Positions 40,874-49,427 of a DNA stretch of 64,000 nucleotides are shown here, one piece after another. Position 1 is the stretch's first letter; each line of letters begins with the position of its first letter. This stretch comes from Pseudomonas viridiflava (GTDB lineage: Bacteria; Pseudomonadota; Gammaproteobacteria; Pseudomonadales; Pseudomonadaceae): positions 186,001 through 250,000 of the forward strand of contig NZ_UPSE01000493.1 in the NCBI RefSeq assembly GCF_900573885.1, given 5' to 3'. Made by a program: the position numbers and the translations under genes. The notes below the pieces were generated by a model. That model worked only from the letters and a program-made list of their open reading frames with translations. It had not been told where the DNA came from and searched no databases.

Positions 40874-42184
40874 ATGACTGCTCCCATTGCTCTTCGCCGA
40901 CTCAACGCCGCTGACCAGGACTTTTCCAAGCATCTGGATCATCTGCTGAGCTGGGAAAGCGTGTCGGATGACGGCGTCAACGAGCGCGTGCTCGACATCA
41001 TCAAAACCGTACGCGAGCGTGGCGACGCCGCACTGGTGGAATACACCCAGCGCTTCGACGGCCTCAGCGTCAACAGCATGGCCGACCTGATCCTGCCGCG
41101 TGAGCGTCTGGAACTGGCCCTGACCCGCATCACTCCAGCCCAGCGCGAAGCGCTCGAAGTCGCGGCCGAGCGCGTGCGCAGCTACCACGAAAGACAGAAA
41201 CAGGATTCATGGACCTACACCGAGGCCGACGGCACCGTGTTGGGCCAGAAGGTCACGCCGCTGGACCGCGCCGGCCTGTACGTGCCAGGCGGTAAAGCTT
41301 CGTACCCATCCTCGGTGCTGATGAACGCCATTCCCGCCAAGGTCGCCGGTGTGCCGGAAGTGGTGATGGTGGTGCCAACGCCCCGTGGCGAAATCAACGA
41401 AATCGTTCTGGCCGCCGCCTGCATCGCCGGCGTTGACCGCGTGTTCACCATCGGCGGCGCGCAAGCTGTTGCGGCCCTCGCATACGGCACTGAAAGCGTG
41501 CCGCCAGTGGACAAGATTGTCGGCCCGGGCAACATTTATGTCGCCACGGCCAAGCGCCACGTGTTTGGTAAAGTCGGCATCGACATGATCGCCGGCCCTT
41601 CGGAAATTCTGGTGGTATGCGACGGCCAGACCGATCCGGACTGGATCGCCATGGACCTGTTCTCCCAAGCCGAGCACGACGAAGACGCCCAGTCGATTCT
41701 GCTCAGCCCCGACGCCGAGTTCCTCGACAAAGTGGCCGCCAGCATCGCCAAGTTGCTGCCAACCATGGAACGCGAAGCGATCATCCGCACCTCGCTGGAA
41801 ACCCGTGGCGCACTGATTCAGGTAGCCGACATGCAGCAGGCCATCGACGTCGCCAACCGCATTGCACCGGAACACCTGGAGTTGTCAGTAGCCGACCCGG
41901 ATGCCTGGCTGCCGCAGATTCGCCACGCCGGCGCGATTTTTATGGGCCGCTACACCGCAGAAGCCTTGGGCGATTACTGCGCAGGTCCTAACCACGTGCT
42001 GCCGACTTCCGGTACCGCGCGCTTCTCTTCACCGCTGGGCGTGTACGACTTCCAGAAGCGTTCATCGATCATTCATTGCTCGGCAGACGGCGCGTCGGAA
42101 CTGGGCAAAAGCGCCTCCGTGCTGGCCCGTGGCGAGTCGCTGACCGCCCACGCCCGCAGTGCCGAATACCGTATCAAGAACTAA
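40874..42184 (+). CDS. hisD: Histidinol dehydrogenase HisD
   Basis: A 436-residue zinc enzyme that oxidises histidinol twice to histidine. The conserved core [35 protein letters not shown] and [12 protein letters not shown] is present, and the C-terminal LPTSGTARF and [10 protein letters not shown] blocks. A 164-nt gap with no clear structure separates it from hisG. Confidence 0.97.
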   Translation: MTAPIALRRLNAADQDFSKHLDHLLSWESVSDDGVNERVLDIIKTVRERGDAALVEYTQRFDGLSVNSMADLILPRERLELALTRITPAQREALEVAAERVRSYHERQKQDSWTYTEADGTVLGQKVTPLDRAGLYVPGGKASYPSSVLMNAIPAKVAGVPEVVMVVPTPRGEINEIVLAAACIAGVDRVFTIGGAQAVAALAYGTESVPPVDKIVGPGNIYVATAKRHVFGKVGIDMIAGPSEILVVCDGQTDPDWIAMDLFSQAEHDEDAQSILLSPDAEFLDKVAASIAKLLPTMEREAIIRTSLETRGALIQVADMQQAIDVANRIAPEHLELSVADPDAWLPQIRHAGAIFMGRYTAEALGDYCAGPNHVLPTSGTARFSSPLGVYDFQKRSSIIHCSADGASELGKSASVLARGESLTAHARSAEYRIKN

Positions 42185-42188
42185 TGGT

Positions 42189-42208
42189 GCGGGCGCTTCG
42201 GCGCCCGC
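42189..42208 (+). other. UUCG-loop hairpin between hisD and hisC
   Basis: An 8-bp perfect stem (GCGGGCGC / GCGCCCGC) closes a TTCG tetraloop, 4 nt after the hisD stop. Only two T follow. It is a very stable RNA hairpin that could block 3' exonucleases or partly end transcription before hisC. Confidence 0.65.
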
Positions 42209-42240
42209 TTATACCTGCCGCATTCGAGGAGAGAAGGGCA

Positions 42241-43293
42241 ATGAGCAAATTCTGGAGCCCCTTCGTTAAAGACCTGGTGCCGTATGTGCCCGGCGAGCAG
42301 CCGAAGCTGAACAACCTGGTCAAGCTCAACACCAATGAAAACCCCTATGGCCCGTCGCCAAAAGCGATCGCGGCGATGCAAGCCGTACTCAACGACGACC
42401 TGCGCTTGTACCCGGACCCCAATGGCGAGCGTTTGAAGAATGCCGTGGCCGAGTACTTCGGCGTGCAGGCGGCGCAAGTGTTTGTCGGCAACGGTTCCGA
42501 TGAAGTGCTGGCCCACGCTTTTCATGGCCTGTTCCAACACGGCAAACCCCTATTGTTCCCGGATATCAGCTACAGCTTCTATCCGGTGTACTGCGGCTTG
42601 TATGGCATCGAATTCGACGCAGTGCCGTTGGACGAGCAGTTCCAGATTCGCCCGCAGGATTACGCCAAAGCCAACGGCGGCATCATCTTCCCGAACCCGA
42701 ATGCGCCCACCGGATGCGTATTGGCGCTGGATGCCATCGAGCAGATTTTGCAAAGTAATCCGGACTCTGTGGTCTTGGTAGATGAAGCCTATATCGACTT
42801 CGGCGGGCAGACGGCGATTGACCTGGTGGATCGTTACCCGAACCTGCTGGTGTCGCAGACATTGTCCAAGTCCCGTTCATTGGCTGGCCTGCGAGTTGGC
42901 TTTGCTGTCGGTCATCCCGACCTGATCGAGGCGCTGGAACGAGTCAAAAACAGCTTCAACTCCTATCCGCTGGATCGGATGGCAATTGCCGGTGCGGCGG
43001 CGGCATTTGAGGATAAGGCGTACTTCGAGCACACCTGTCAGGCCGTGGTCGACAGTCGCGAGAAGCTTGTAGCCGAGATGACGGCGCTTGGGTTTGACGT
43101 GCTGCCATCGGGTGCGAACTTCATTTTTGCTCGCCACCCTGAAAAAGATGCGGCCGCGTTGGCTGCCGGCTTGCGGGAGCAGAGCGTCATCGTTCGGCAC
43201 TTCAACAAGCCACGGATTGACCAGTTCCTGCGGATTACCATCGGCAATCCGGAGCAGAACCAGGCGTTGGTGGAGGCGTTGAAGCAGTTGTGA
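42241..43293 (+). CDS. hisC: Histidinol-phosphate aminotransferase HisC
   Basis: A 350-residue class I/II aminotransferase. The PLP lysine is K210 ([16 protein letters not shown]), with the usual DEAYIDF motif before it and NENPYGPSP near the N-terminus. The ATG 42241 follows GGAGAGAAGG. A perfect terminator palindrome follows at 43303. Confidence 0.96.
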   Translation: MSKFWSPFVKDLVPYVPGEQPKLNNLVKLNTNENPYGPSPKAIAAMQAVLNDDLRLYPDPNGERLKNAVAEYFGVQAAQVFVGNGSDEVLAHAFHGLFQHGKPLLFPDISYSFYPVYCGLYGIEFDAVPLDEQFQIRPQDYAKANGGIIFPNPNAPTGCVLALDAIEQILQSNPDSVVLVDEAYIDFGGQTAIDLVDRYPNLLVSQTLSKSRSLAGLRVGFAVGHPDLIEALERVKNSFNSYPLDRMAIAGAAAAFEDKAYFEHTCQAVVDSREKLVAEMTALGFDVLPSGANFIFARHPEKDAAALAAGLREQSVIVRHFNKPRIDQFLRITIGNPEQNQALVEALKQL

Positions 43294-43302
43294 TGGTTGC
43301 GT

Positions 43303-43339
43303 GAATAAAAAGCCCGGCCAAGTGCCGGGCTTTTTATTC
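43303..43339. terminator. Bidirectional rho-independent terminator after hisC
   Basis: A perfect palindrome (GAATAAAAAGCCCGGC / GCCGGGCTTTTTATTC) with a 5-nt loop lies 9 nt after the hisC stop. It has T-tracts on both strands and so also serves the convergent DUF4198 gene. Confidence 0.93.
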
Positions 43340-43347
43340 AAGCGCCT

Positions 43348-43371
43348 GTTGGGCTTCGCTAAGGCTCAACG
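43348..43371. repeat. Degenerate single copy of the GTTGGGCTTCGC repeat
   Basis: GTTGGGCTTCGC followed by AAGGCTCAACG keeps the left half of the repeat but not the CCAACCTAC end. It is next to the hisC terminator. Confidence 0.55.
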
Positions 43372-43380
43372 TTTGCGCAC

Positions 43381-44097
43381 CTACTCGCTGTGCGCGCTGC
43401 CGACAAAGGTCAAAGAAGTAAACAACCCACGCTCGTCGATATCCGCATCGCCCTTCACTGGCACCACAGTTTCGGCGGCGATGATGTTCAAGCCTTCGTT
43501 ACGCACTACCACCTGCGCTTCACCGTTTTTGTCGGTGGTTGCGCTGGTGGTAGATGGTTCGCTGCGGTAGTCGCCTATCAGTTTCAAGCCGGCCGCCGGT
43601 TTGCCATCCAGCAGCACCTGCACGCGCAGCGGTTTGCCCGGCCCAACCTTGAGCGGATCTTGTAGCGGCTTGATCACCAGCTTCAGCGCACTCAGGTCTG
43701 GCAACACCGCGCCTTCCTTATAGATGGCCAGGCTGTATTTCCAGGTGTGCAAGGCGTGCACGGCGTTTGGTACTTTCGAGCGCCCTTCGTTGATCCATTT
43801 CTTGTCTGGCGTTTGCGACCAGGCGCCGTTGTCCAGGGCGACGGCCAGGCTGGCCGGGCTCGTCGTCGGGTGGACGCGGGCATGGTCGTCGAGGCGTTCG
43901 ATGTTGACGGTAATGGGCTGACCTTTCAGGTCATAAGCCCAGGCGTCCGAGATTTTCTTCGACTTGAACGCATCGTCTTCAGCACCGTGGCCGTATACCA
44001 CTTCGATGTTGCCGCGACGTTGCTCGGTCCATAGCCCGTGGGCTTGAACTTCCATGGTGAAGAGGGCGGCGATAAGCAACAGGTGAGCTTTTGGCAT
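43381..44097 (-). CDS. DUF4198-family periplasmic protein, possible metal-binding partner of the receptor
   Basis: A 238-residue secreted protein. The signal peptide (MPKAHLLLIAALFTMEVQA) should be cut before HGLW, leaving histidine as the first residue. This, with VYGHGAED and DDHARVHPT, could bind a metal, as in other periplasmic proteins with an N-terminal histidine; this is inference. The C-terminal half looks like an Ig-type domain (GKPLRVQVLLDGKPAAGLKL). DUF4198 proteins are often found with nickel, cobalt or zinc uptake genes. It lies 24 nt after the TonB-dependent receptor and is probably cotranscribed from the Zur-box promoter. The usual neighbour pair hisC-algW is split by these two genes. 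Confidence 0.75.
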   Translation of the reverse strand: MPKAHLLLIAALFTMEVQAHGLWTEQRRGNIEVVYGHGAEDDAFKSKKISDAWAYDLKGQPITVNIERLDDHARVHPTTSPASLAVALDNGAWSQTPDKKWINEGRSKVPNAVHALHTWKYSLAIYKEGAVLPDLSALKLVIKPLQDPLKVGPGKPLRVQVLLDGKPAAGLKLIGDYRSEPSTTSATTDKNGEAQVVVRNEGLNIIAAETVVPVKGDADIDERGLFTSLTFVGSAHSE

Positions 44098-44121
44098 GGG
44101 ACTTCCTTGGCAGTACGTGAG

Positions 44122-46215
44122 TTATAGGGAAAGGGTCAGGCTGACGCTCAGGTTGCGCGGGTCGCCGGGCAGCACCCAGGTGCTGTTGAACGAGCGCTCG
44201 TAGTATTTGCGGTCGAAGAGGTTGTTCAGGTTGAGGCCCACGGTGAGGTCTTTGCTGGCCTTGTAATGGGCGAGCAGGTCGACGGTGCTATAAGCGGGAA
44301 GCTCGAATTGCGTGCCGGTCTGGCCTGAGCGATCACCCACGTAATTGCCGGCAATGCCCACGTCCGAGCCGCGCAATTCGCCGTTCTGGAATTCGTGCAC
44401 GGCCATCACGCTGGCGCTGTTGCGGGCAATGCCCAGCAGGTCGCTGCCTTCGGGAATCACGTTGTCTTGGGTGACCTCGGCATCGATATAGGCGTAGGCG
44501 CCGATCACCCGCACCGCGTCGGTCAATTGCCCGCTGAACTGCATGTCCAGCCCTTGGCTGCGGGCTTTGCCGGCGGCAATGCTGTCGCCGTTGCCGTCGG
44601 TGGTCAGCACGTTTTCCTTGTCGATATGGAACAACGCCACAGTCGCGCCGAGGCGGCCGTCCAGCAGGTCCAGCTTGAGACCGGTTTCGTAGCCGATGCC
44701 TTTTTCCGGTTTGTACACCTGGCCCTGGGTGTCGATGCTGTTTGGCTTGAAGGAGGTCGAGGCGTTGGCGAACACACCGACTTGCGGGGTCAGTTGGTAG
44801 AGCGCGCCGATGCGCGGTGTGGCAACGTCTTTCTCCTGCACGTTGTCGACGCCAGTGCTGCGATTGAGCGCGTGTTGTTCAATGCGCTCCAGACGCACCC
44901 CGACCAGGCCGCGCCAGCGCTCGGAGAACACGATCTGGTCTTGCAGATTGAGTGCGTAACTTTCGGTGTGCTCGAAGAAATCGTTTTTGCTCGCCAGAGC
45001 CGGCTTGGGCTGCCCGTAGACCGGATTGAAAACGTCGATGCCGTAGCCGAGCGACGTGAGGCTTTGCGGGTATTTCTGGCTGTTGCGGTAGTTTTCGTAC
45101 TCCAGGCCCGTAAGCGTCTGATGTTCCCAGCCACCCAGTTCGAATGTGCCGTGCAGCTCGGCCTGGGTGATGCTGTCGTTCCATTCGAAGTCGCGCTGGC
45201 GATAGAAACGCGACACCTGGTTACCGATCAAACGCTGCGGTTCCGAGCTGTCGCCCTTCAATGTGCCTTGGCTGTAATGGGTAGCCAGGCGGGTTTTCCA
45301 GTTGTCGTTGAGGAAATGTTCGAGGCTGATTTGCAGCAGCTGGTTGTCGTTGCGGATGTCGCCGTCGTTGGGTTCTCCCAGAAACGTGGAGCGCGACACC
45401 GCGCCCATTTCGCCGTTTATAGCGGGTATGCCGCGGTCGAACACCGACTCGGTGCGGCTGAATTCGCTTTCAATCGTCAGGAAGGTGTCGGGGCTGAGCT
45501 GCCATGACAGCGTCGGGCTTACGAGCTTGCGCTGGCTGGTTACGTGGTCGCGAAAGCTGTGGTTGTCTTCCACTGCCATGTTGACGCGAGACAGCACGGT
45601 ACCTTCGTCGTTGAGTGGCGTGTTGACGTCAAGGCTGCTGCGGTAGCGGTCCCAGGTACCGGCGCTGAGCTGGAGCGAATTGAATGCTTCTGCCTGTGGC
45701 TTCTTGCTGACGATATTGACCAGGCCGCCGGGATCACCGCGTCCGTACAAGCTTGCGGCAGGGCCTTTCAACACTTCGATGCGCTCGATGGTGGCGGTGT
45801 CTGGCGCGCTATTGCTGCCGCGGTTGTAGGCAAAGCCATTGCGATACAGCTCGCCCGTGGTAAAGCCGCGCACGCTGTAGTTGAGGAACGTCAGGCCACC
45901 GAAATTGTTCTGGCGCGAGACGCCGCCGGCAAAATCCAGGGCGCGGTCGATGCGCGTGCTGTTGAGGTCGGTCAGAACCTCGGCGGGAACCACGTTGATG
46001 CTTTGCGGGGTGTCGCGAATATCGGTGTCGGTGCGCGTGGCAGCGGCCGAGCGCGTGGCCCGATAACCGCGAACGGGGCCGTCGGCACGCTCGTCGGCAT
46101 GCTCGGCGGAAATACTGGTTTCTTCCAACTCCAACGGTTGAGCGGCGACGACGAGGGGGGCGTTTAGTAATCCTGCGGTTAACAAAGCGAGCGGCGTCAA
46201 AGCGGGGGACTTCAT
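44122..46215 (-). CDS. TonB-dependent outer-membrane receptor (siderophore/metallophore type)
   Basis: A 697-residue receptor. After the signal peptide (ending LVVAA) comes a TonB-box-like LELEETSIS, a plug domain (about 60-170, DTPQSINVVPAEVL, IERIEVLKGPAASLYGRGDPGG) and a 22-strand barrel ending in SVSLTLSL. There is no N-terminal signalling domain, so it is not coupled to an ECF sigma factor. The plug resembles ferrichrome/coprogen-type receptors, but the Zur-like site 20 nt before its ATG points to zinc or a zinc-carrying chelate. The substrate is not proven. First gene of a two-gene operon with the DUF4198 protein. Confidence 0.88.
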   Translation of the reverse strand: MKSPALTPLALLTAGLLNAPLVVAAQPLELEETSISAEHADERADGPVRGYRATRSAAATRTDTDIRDTPQSINVVPAEVLTDLNSTRIDRALDFAGGVSRQNNFGGLTFLNYSVRGFTTGELYRNGFAYNRGSNSAPDTATIERIEVLKGPAASLYGRGDPGGLVNIVSKKPQAEAFNSLQLSAGTWDRYRSSLDVNTPLNDEGTVLSRVNMAVEDNHSFRDHVTSQRKLVSPTLSWQLSPDTFLTIESEFSRTESVFDRGIPAINGEMGAVSRSTFLGEPNDGDIRNDNQLLQISLEHFLNDNWKTRLATHYSQGTLKGDSSEPQRLIGNQVSRFYRQRDFEWNDSITQAELHGTFELGGWEHQTLTGLEYENYRNSQKYPQSLTSLGYGIDVFNPVYGQPKPALASKNDFFEHTESYALNLQDQIVFSERWRGLVGVRLERIEQHALNRSTGVDNVQEKDVATPRIGALYQLTPQVGVFANASTSFKPNSIDTQGQVYKPEKGIGYETGLKLDLLDGRLGATVALFHIDKENVLTTDGNGDSIAAGKARSQGLDMQFSGQLTDAVRVIGAYAYIDAEVTQDNVIPEGSDLLGIARNSASVMAVHEFQNGELRGSDVGIAGNYVGDRSGQTGTQFELPAYSTVDLLAHYKASKDLTVGLNLNNLFDRKYYERSFNSTWVLPGDPRNLSVSLTLSL

Positions 46216-46235
46216 GTCGGGGTTCCGTGGTTAAG

Positions 46236-46255
46236 ATGTAATAACATAACATTTT
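46236..46255 (-). promoter_or_regulatory. Candidate Zur box upstream of the TonB-dependent receptor
   Basis: The 20-nt site (ATGTAATAACATAACATTTT on the plus strand) agrees with the gammaproteobacterial Zur consensus at 17 of 20 places by hand count and is near-palindromic. It ends 20 nt before the receptor ATG, a place where a repressor would block transcription. It is much more AT-rich than its surroundings. Confidence 0.7.
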
Positions 46256-46311
46256 AGTCATGGAAAACGGGCGGCGTCATCTGCTGAGTCAGGTAAGGTC
46301 AAATCGCGTGC

Positions 46312-46338
46312 AAAAAAAAGGCGCCTTGCGGCGCCTTT
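46312..46338 (-). terminator. Rho-independent terminator of algW
   Basis: On the minus strand, AAAGGCGCC and GGCGCCTTT form a 9-bp stem with a 4-nt loop, followed by a run of T (plus-strand A8 at 46312-46319). It starts 12 nt after the algW stop. Confidence 0.9.
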
Positions 46339-46349
46339 CCAACGATCGA

Positions 46350-47504
46350 TTATTCTGAATTTCCACTGGTGGCGGGCGGTGGACGCAAGCCAATCTCGGC
46401 TTTCAATTCCATGGCTTTGCCGTTACGCATGATTTCAATGCTCGTGGATTCACCCGGCTTGGCGCGCGCCACCTGATTCATCGAACGACGCCCGTCGCTG
46501 GCTGGCTCTCCGTCGATGCTCAAAATCAGATCGCCCGGCTGCAAACCGGCCTTTTGCGCCGGGCCGTCACGATAGATACCCGCGACGATAATGCCGGGGC
46601 GACCTTCCAAACCAAACGACTCCGCCAGTTCCGGCGTCAATGGCTGCACTTCGATACCCAGCCAGCCGCGAATTACCTGGCCATGCTCAATGATGTTTTT
46701 CATCACATCCAGCGCCAGCTTGGTTGGAATGGCAAAGCCGATGCCTTGCGAGCCGTTGGATTTCGACAGAATGGCGGTGTTGATGCCGACCAGGTTGCCG
46801 TGCGCATCGACCAGCGCGCCACCCGAGTTCCCGGGGTTGATGGCCGCGTCGGTCTGAATGAAGTCTTCGTAGGTGTTCAAGCCCAGTTGATTGCGCCCCG
46901 TGGCGCTGATGATGCCCATGGTCACCGTTTGCCCGACACCAAACGGATTGCCGATGGCGAGGGCGACGTCACCGATGGCGACGTTGTCGGAACGGCCCAG
47001 GGTGATCGAGGGCAGATCCTTGAGATCGATCTTGAGTACGGCGAGGTCCGTTTCCGGGTCGCTGCCGATGACACGCGCCAGGGTTTCACGGCCATCTTTG
47101 AGTGCCACCACAATCTGGTCGGCGCCGGCGGTCACGTGGTTGTTGGTGAGCAGATACCCTTCCGGGCTCATGATCACGGCCGAGCCCAGGCTCGATTCCA
47201 TGCGTCGTTGCTTGGGCAGGTTGTTGCCAAAGAAGCGGCGGAACTGCGGATCTTCAAACAGTGAGTTGGCCGGTTTGCTGACGATTTTGGTGGTGTACAG
47301 GTTGGCAACGGCGGGAGCGGCGATGGTTACCGCGTCGGCATAAGACACCGGGCCCTGTTGCGCCAGACCGTACCGCGGCGCCTGCTGCATATGCACATCC
47401 TGGCGCGGCAGACCTACCCATTGCGGGTAGTACTGAATAATCAGCAACGCGAGCAACACGCCGACCAGCAGCGGCCAGCCAAGATAACGCAGAGCCTTGA
47501 ACAT
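46350..47504 (-). CDS. algW: AlgW, DegS-type site-1 serine protease
   Basis: A 384-residue inner-membrane-anchored protease (membrane segment about 8-26) with a trypsin-like domain and one PDZ domain (about 275-370). The triad is H123 (LTNNHV), D153 (ETDLAVLKID) and S227 (NPGNSGGALV). In pseudomonads AlgW senses misfolded envelope proteins and cleaves MucA, freeing AlgU (sigma-E) and inducing alginate genes. I chose ATG 47504 (MFKALRYLGWP); the frame remains open far upstream, but antisense to the next gene. Its normal neighbour hisC is separated here by the receptor module. Confidence 0.96.
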   Translation of the reverse strand: MFKALRYLGWPLLVGVLLALLIIQYYPQWVGLPRQDVHMQQAPRYGLAQQGPVSYADAVTIAAPAVANLYTTKIVSKPANSLFEDPQFRRFFGNNLPKQRRMESSLGSAVIMSPEGYLLTNNHVTAGADQIVVALKDGRETLARVIGSDPETDLAVLKIDLKDLPSITLGRSDNVAIGDVALAIGNPFGVGQTVTMGIISATGRNQLGLNTYEDFIQTDAAINPGNSGGALVDAHGNLVGINTAILSKSNGSQGIGFAIPTKLALDVMKNIIEHGQVIRGWLGIEVQPLTPELAESFGLEGRPGIIVAGIYRDGPAQKAGLQPGDLILSIDGEPASDGRRSMNQVARAKPGESTSIEIMRNGKAMELKAEIGLRPPPATSGNSE

Positions 47505-47615
47505 CGATAAATCCTGAGGGTTGCGAGGGCCATGGCAGGCCCTTAAGGTGGCGCCATTATAGAGGCCGTCGCGGCAATAAAAAGCAGATTGGATTTGTAC
47601 GGGAGAGTAAATGTT

Positions 47616-48374
47616 ATGGCGATTTCGCTGACAACACTGATGGAAGAAGCCGAACGTTTTCTTGGTGCCGCGCGCATTGCCGATTACTGCCCCAACGGTC
47701 TGCAGGTAGAAGGACGGCCGCAGGTGAGGCGTATCGTCAGCGGTGTGACCGCCAGCCAGGCGCTGCTCGACGCAGCGGTCGAAGCCGACGCCGATGTGGT
47801 GCTGGTGCACCATGGCTATTTCTGGAAAGGCGAAAATCCATGCGTGGTCGGCATGAAGCAGCGGCGCCTGAAAACGCTGCTCAGCAACGACATCAGCCTG
47901 CTCGCCTACCACCTGCCGCTCGACCTGCATCCCCAGGTGGGCAACAACGTGCAGCTTGCTCAGCAACTCGACATTACCGTGGAAGGTCCGCTGGATCCGG
48001 AAAACCCCAAAGTCGTCGGCCTGGTCGGCTCGCTGGACGAACCCATGAGCGCCCGCGACTTCGCCCGCCGCGTGCAGGATGTGCTCGGCCGGGAGCCGCT
48101 ATTAATAGAAGGCTCGCAAATGATCCGCCGCGTTGGCTGGTGCACCGGTGGCGGCCAGGGCTATATCGACCAGGCTATCGCTGCCGGCGTCGACCTGTAC
48201 CTGACCGGCGAAGCTTCTGAACAAACCGTGCACAGCGCGCGTGAAAACGACATCAGCTTTATCGCTGCCGGCCACCACGCCACCGAGCGTTACGGGGTGC
48301 AGGCTTTGGGTGAGTATCTGGCGAAACGCTTCGCCCTGGAGCATCTGTTTATTGACTGTCCTAACCCCGTTTAG
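47616..48374 (+). CDS. NIF3-like dinuclear metal centre protein (YbgI family)
   Basis: A 252-residue protein of the widespread NIF3/YbgI family, which forms a hexameric ring with a two-metal site (LVHHGYFWKGE; later AGHHATERYGVQALG). Database names such as GTP cyclohydrolase 1 type 2 are weakly supported. I chose ATG 47616, with GGGAGAG about 9 nt upstream, since the family starts MAISLTTLMEEAERFL. It is divergent from algW. Confidence 0.9.
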   Translation: MAISLTTLMEEAERFLGAARIADYCPNGLQVEGRPQVRRIVSGVTASQALLDAAVEADADVVLVHHGYFWKGENPCVVGMKQRRLKTLLSNDISLLAYHLPLDLHPQVGNNVQLAQQLDITVEGPLDPENPKVVGLVGSLDEPMSARDFARRVQDVLGREPLLIEGSQMIRRVGWCTGGGQGYIDQAIAAGVDLYLTGEASEQTVHSARENDISFIAAGHHATERYGVQALGEYLAKRFALEHLFIDCPNPV

Positions 48375-48508
48375 CGGGCATATGACTAGATCGTTTAGGT
48401 CTAAGTAGCTGCCTGATTAGAATAGACCGCTGTGCTAAAGTGCCGCCCTCGTCCACGGCCCGTAGGCCGTCCAATAACGCTCTCTTCGTGAGAAAGCCGT
48501 GAGTAGCC

Positions 48509-49426
48509 ATGCTCGATAAATTGACGCATCTGAAGCAGTTGGAGGCGGAAAGCATCCACATCATCCGCGAGGTCGCCGCCGAGTTCGATAACCCGGTGAT
48601 GCTGTACTCCATCGGTAAAGATTCCGCGGTCATGCTGCACCTCGCCCGCAAAGCGTTTTTCCCCGGCAAGCTGCCGTTCCCGGTCATGCACGTGGATACA
48701 CGCTGGAAATTCCAGGAGATGTATTCGTTCCGCGACAAGATGGTGACCGATCTGGGTCTGGACCTGATCACTCACATCAACCCGGACGGCGTGGCTCAGA
48801 ACATCAACCCGTTCACCCACGGCAGCGCCAAGCACACCGACATCATGAAAACCGAGGGCCTCAAGCAGGCGCTCGACAAGCACGGCTTTGACGCTGCGTT
48901 CGGTGGCGCGCGCCGTGACGAAGAGAAGTCGCGCGCCAAAGAGCGTGTGTACTCGTTCCGCGACAGCAAGCACCGCTGGGATCCGAAGAACCAGCGCCCT
49001 GAGCTGTGGAACGTTTACAACGGCAAGGTCAACAAGGGCGAGTCGATCCGTGTGTTCCCGCTCTCCAACTGGACCGAGCTGGACATCTGGCAGTACATCT
49101 ACCTCGAAGGCATCCCGATTGTGCCGTTGTACTTCGCGGCCGAGCGCGACGTGATCGAAATGAACGGCACGCTGATCATGATCGACGACGACCGCATCCT
49201 CGAGCACCTGTCGCCCGAACAAAAAGCCAGCATTCACAAAAAGATGGTGCGGTTCCGCACCCTCGGTTGCTACCCGTTGACCGGTGCAGTGGAGTCCACC
49301 GCCACCAGCTTGACCGACATCATCCAGGAAATGCTCCTGACCAGAACCTCCGAGCGTCAGGGTCGCGTCATCGACCATGACCAGGCCGGTTCGATGGAAG
49401 ACAAGAAACGTCAGGGGTACTTTTAA
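48509..49426 (+). CDS. cysD: Sulfate adenylyltransferase subunit 2 CysD
   Basis: A 305-residue PP-loop (PAPS-reductase fold) protein ([32 protein letters not shown]). With CysN it makes adenosine 5'-phosphosulfate from ATP and sulfate. The stop is one nucleotide from the cysNC start. A 134-nt gap precedes it; a TAGAAT-like -10 at 48418-48423 is possible, but I see no clear -35. Confidence 0.96.
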   Translation: MLDKLTHLKQLEAESIHIIREVAAEFDNPVMLYSIGKDSAVMLHLARKAFFPGKLPFPVMHVDTRWKFQEMYSFRDKMVTDLGLDLITHINPDGVAQNINPFTHGSAKHTDIMKTEGLKQALDKHGFDAAFGGARRDEEKSRAKERVYSFRDSKHRWDPKNQRPELWNVYNGKVNKGESIRVFPLSNWTELDIWQYIYLEGIPIVPLYFAAERDVIEMNGTLIMIDDDRILEHLSPEQKASIHKKMVRFRTLGCYPLTGAVESTATSLTDIIQEMLLTRTSERQGRVIDHDQAGSMEDKKRQGYF

Positions 49427-49427
49427 T

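Noticed and set aside
43381..46215. Reading the receptor gene pair as a sigma/anti-sigma-controlled siderophore system
   Set aside because: The receptor has no N-terminal signalling domain and no sigma or anti-sigma gene is adjacent.
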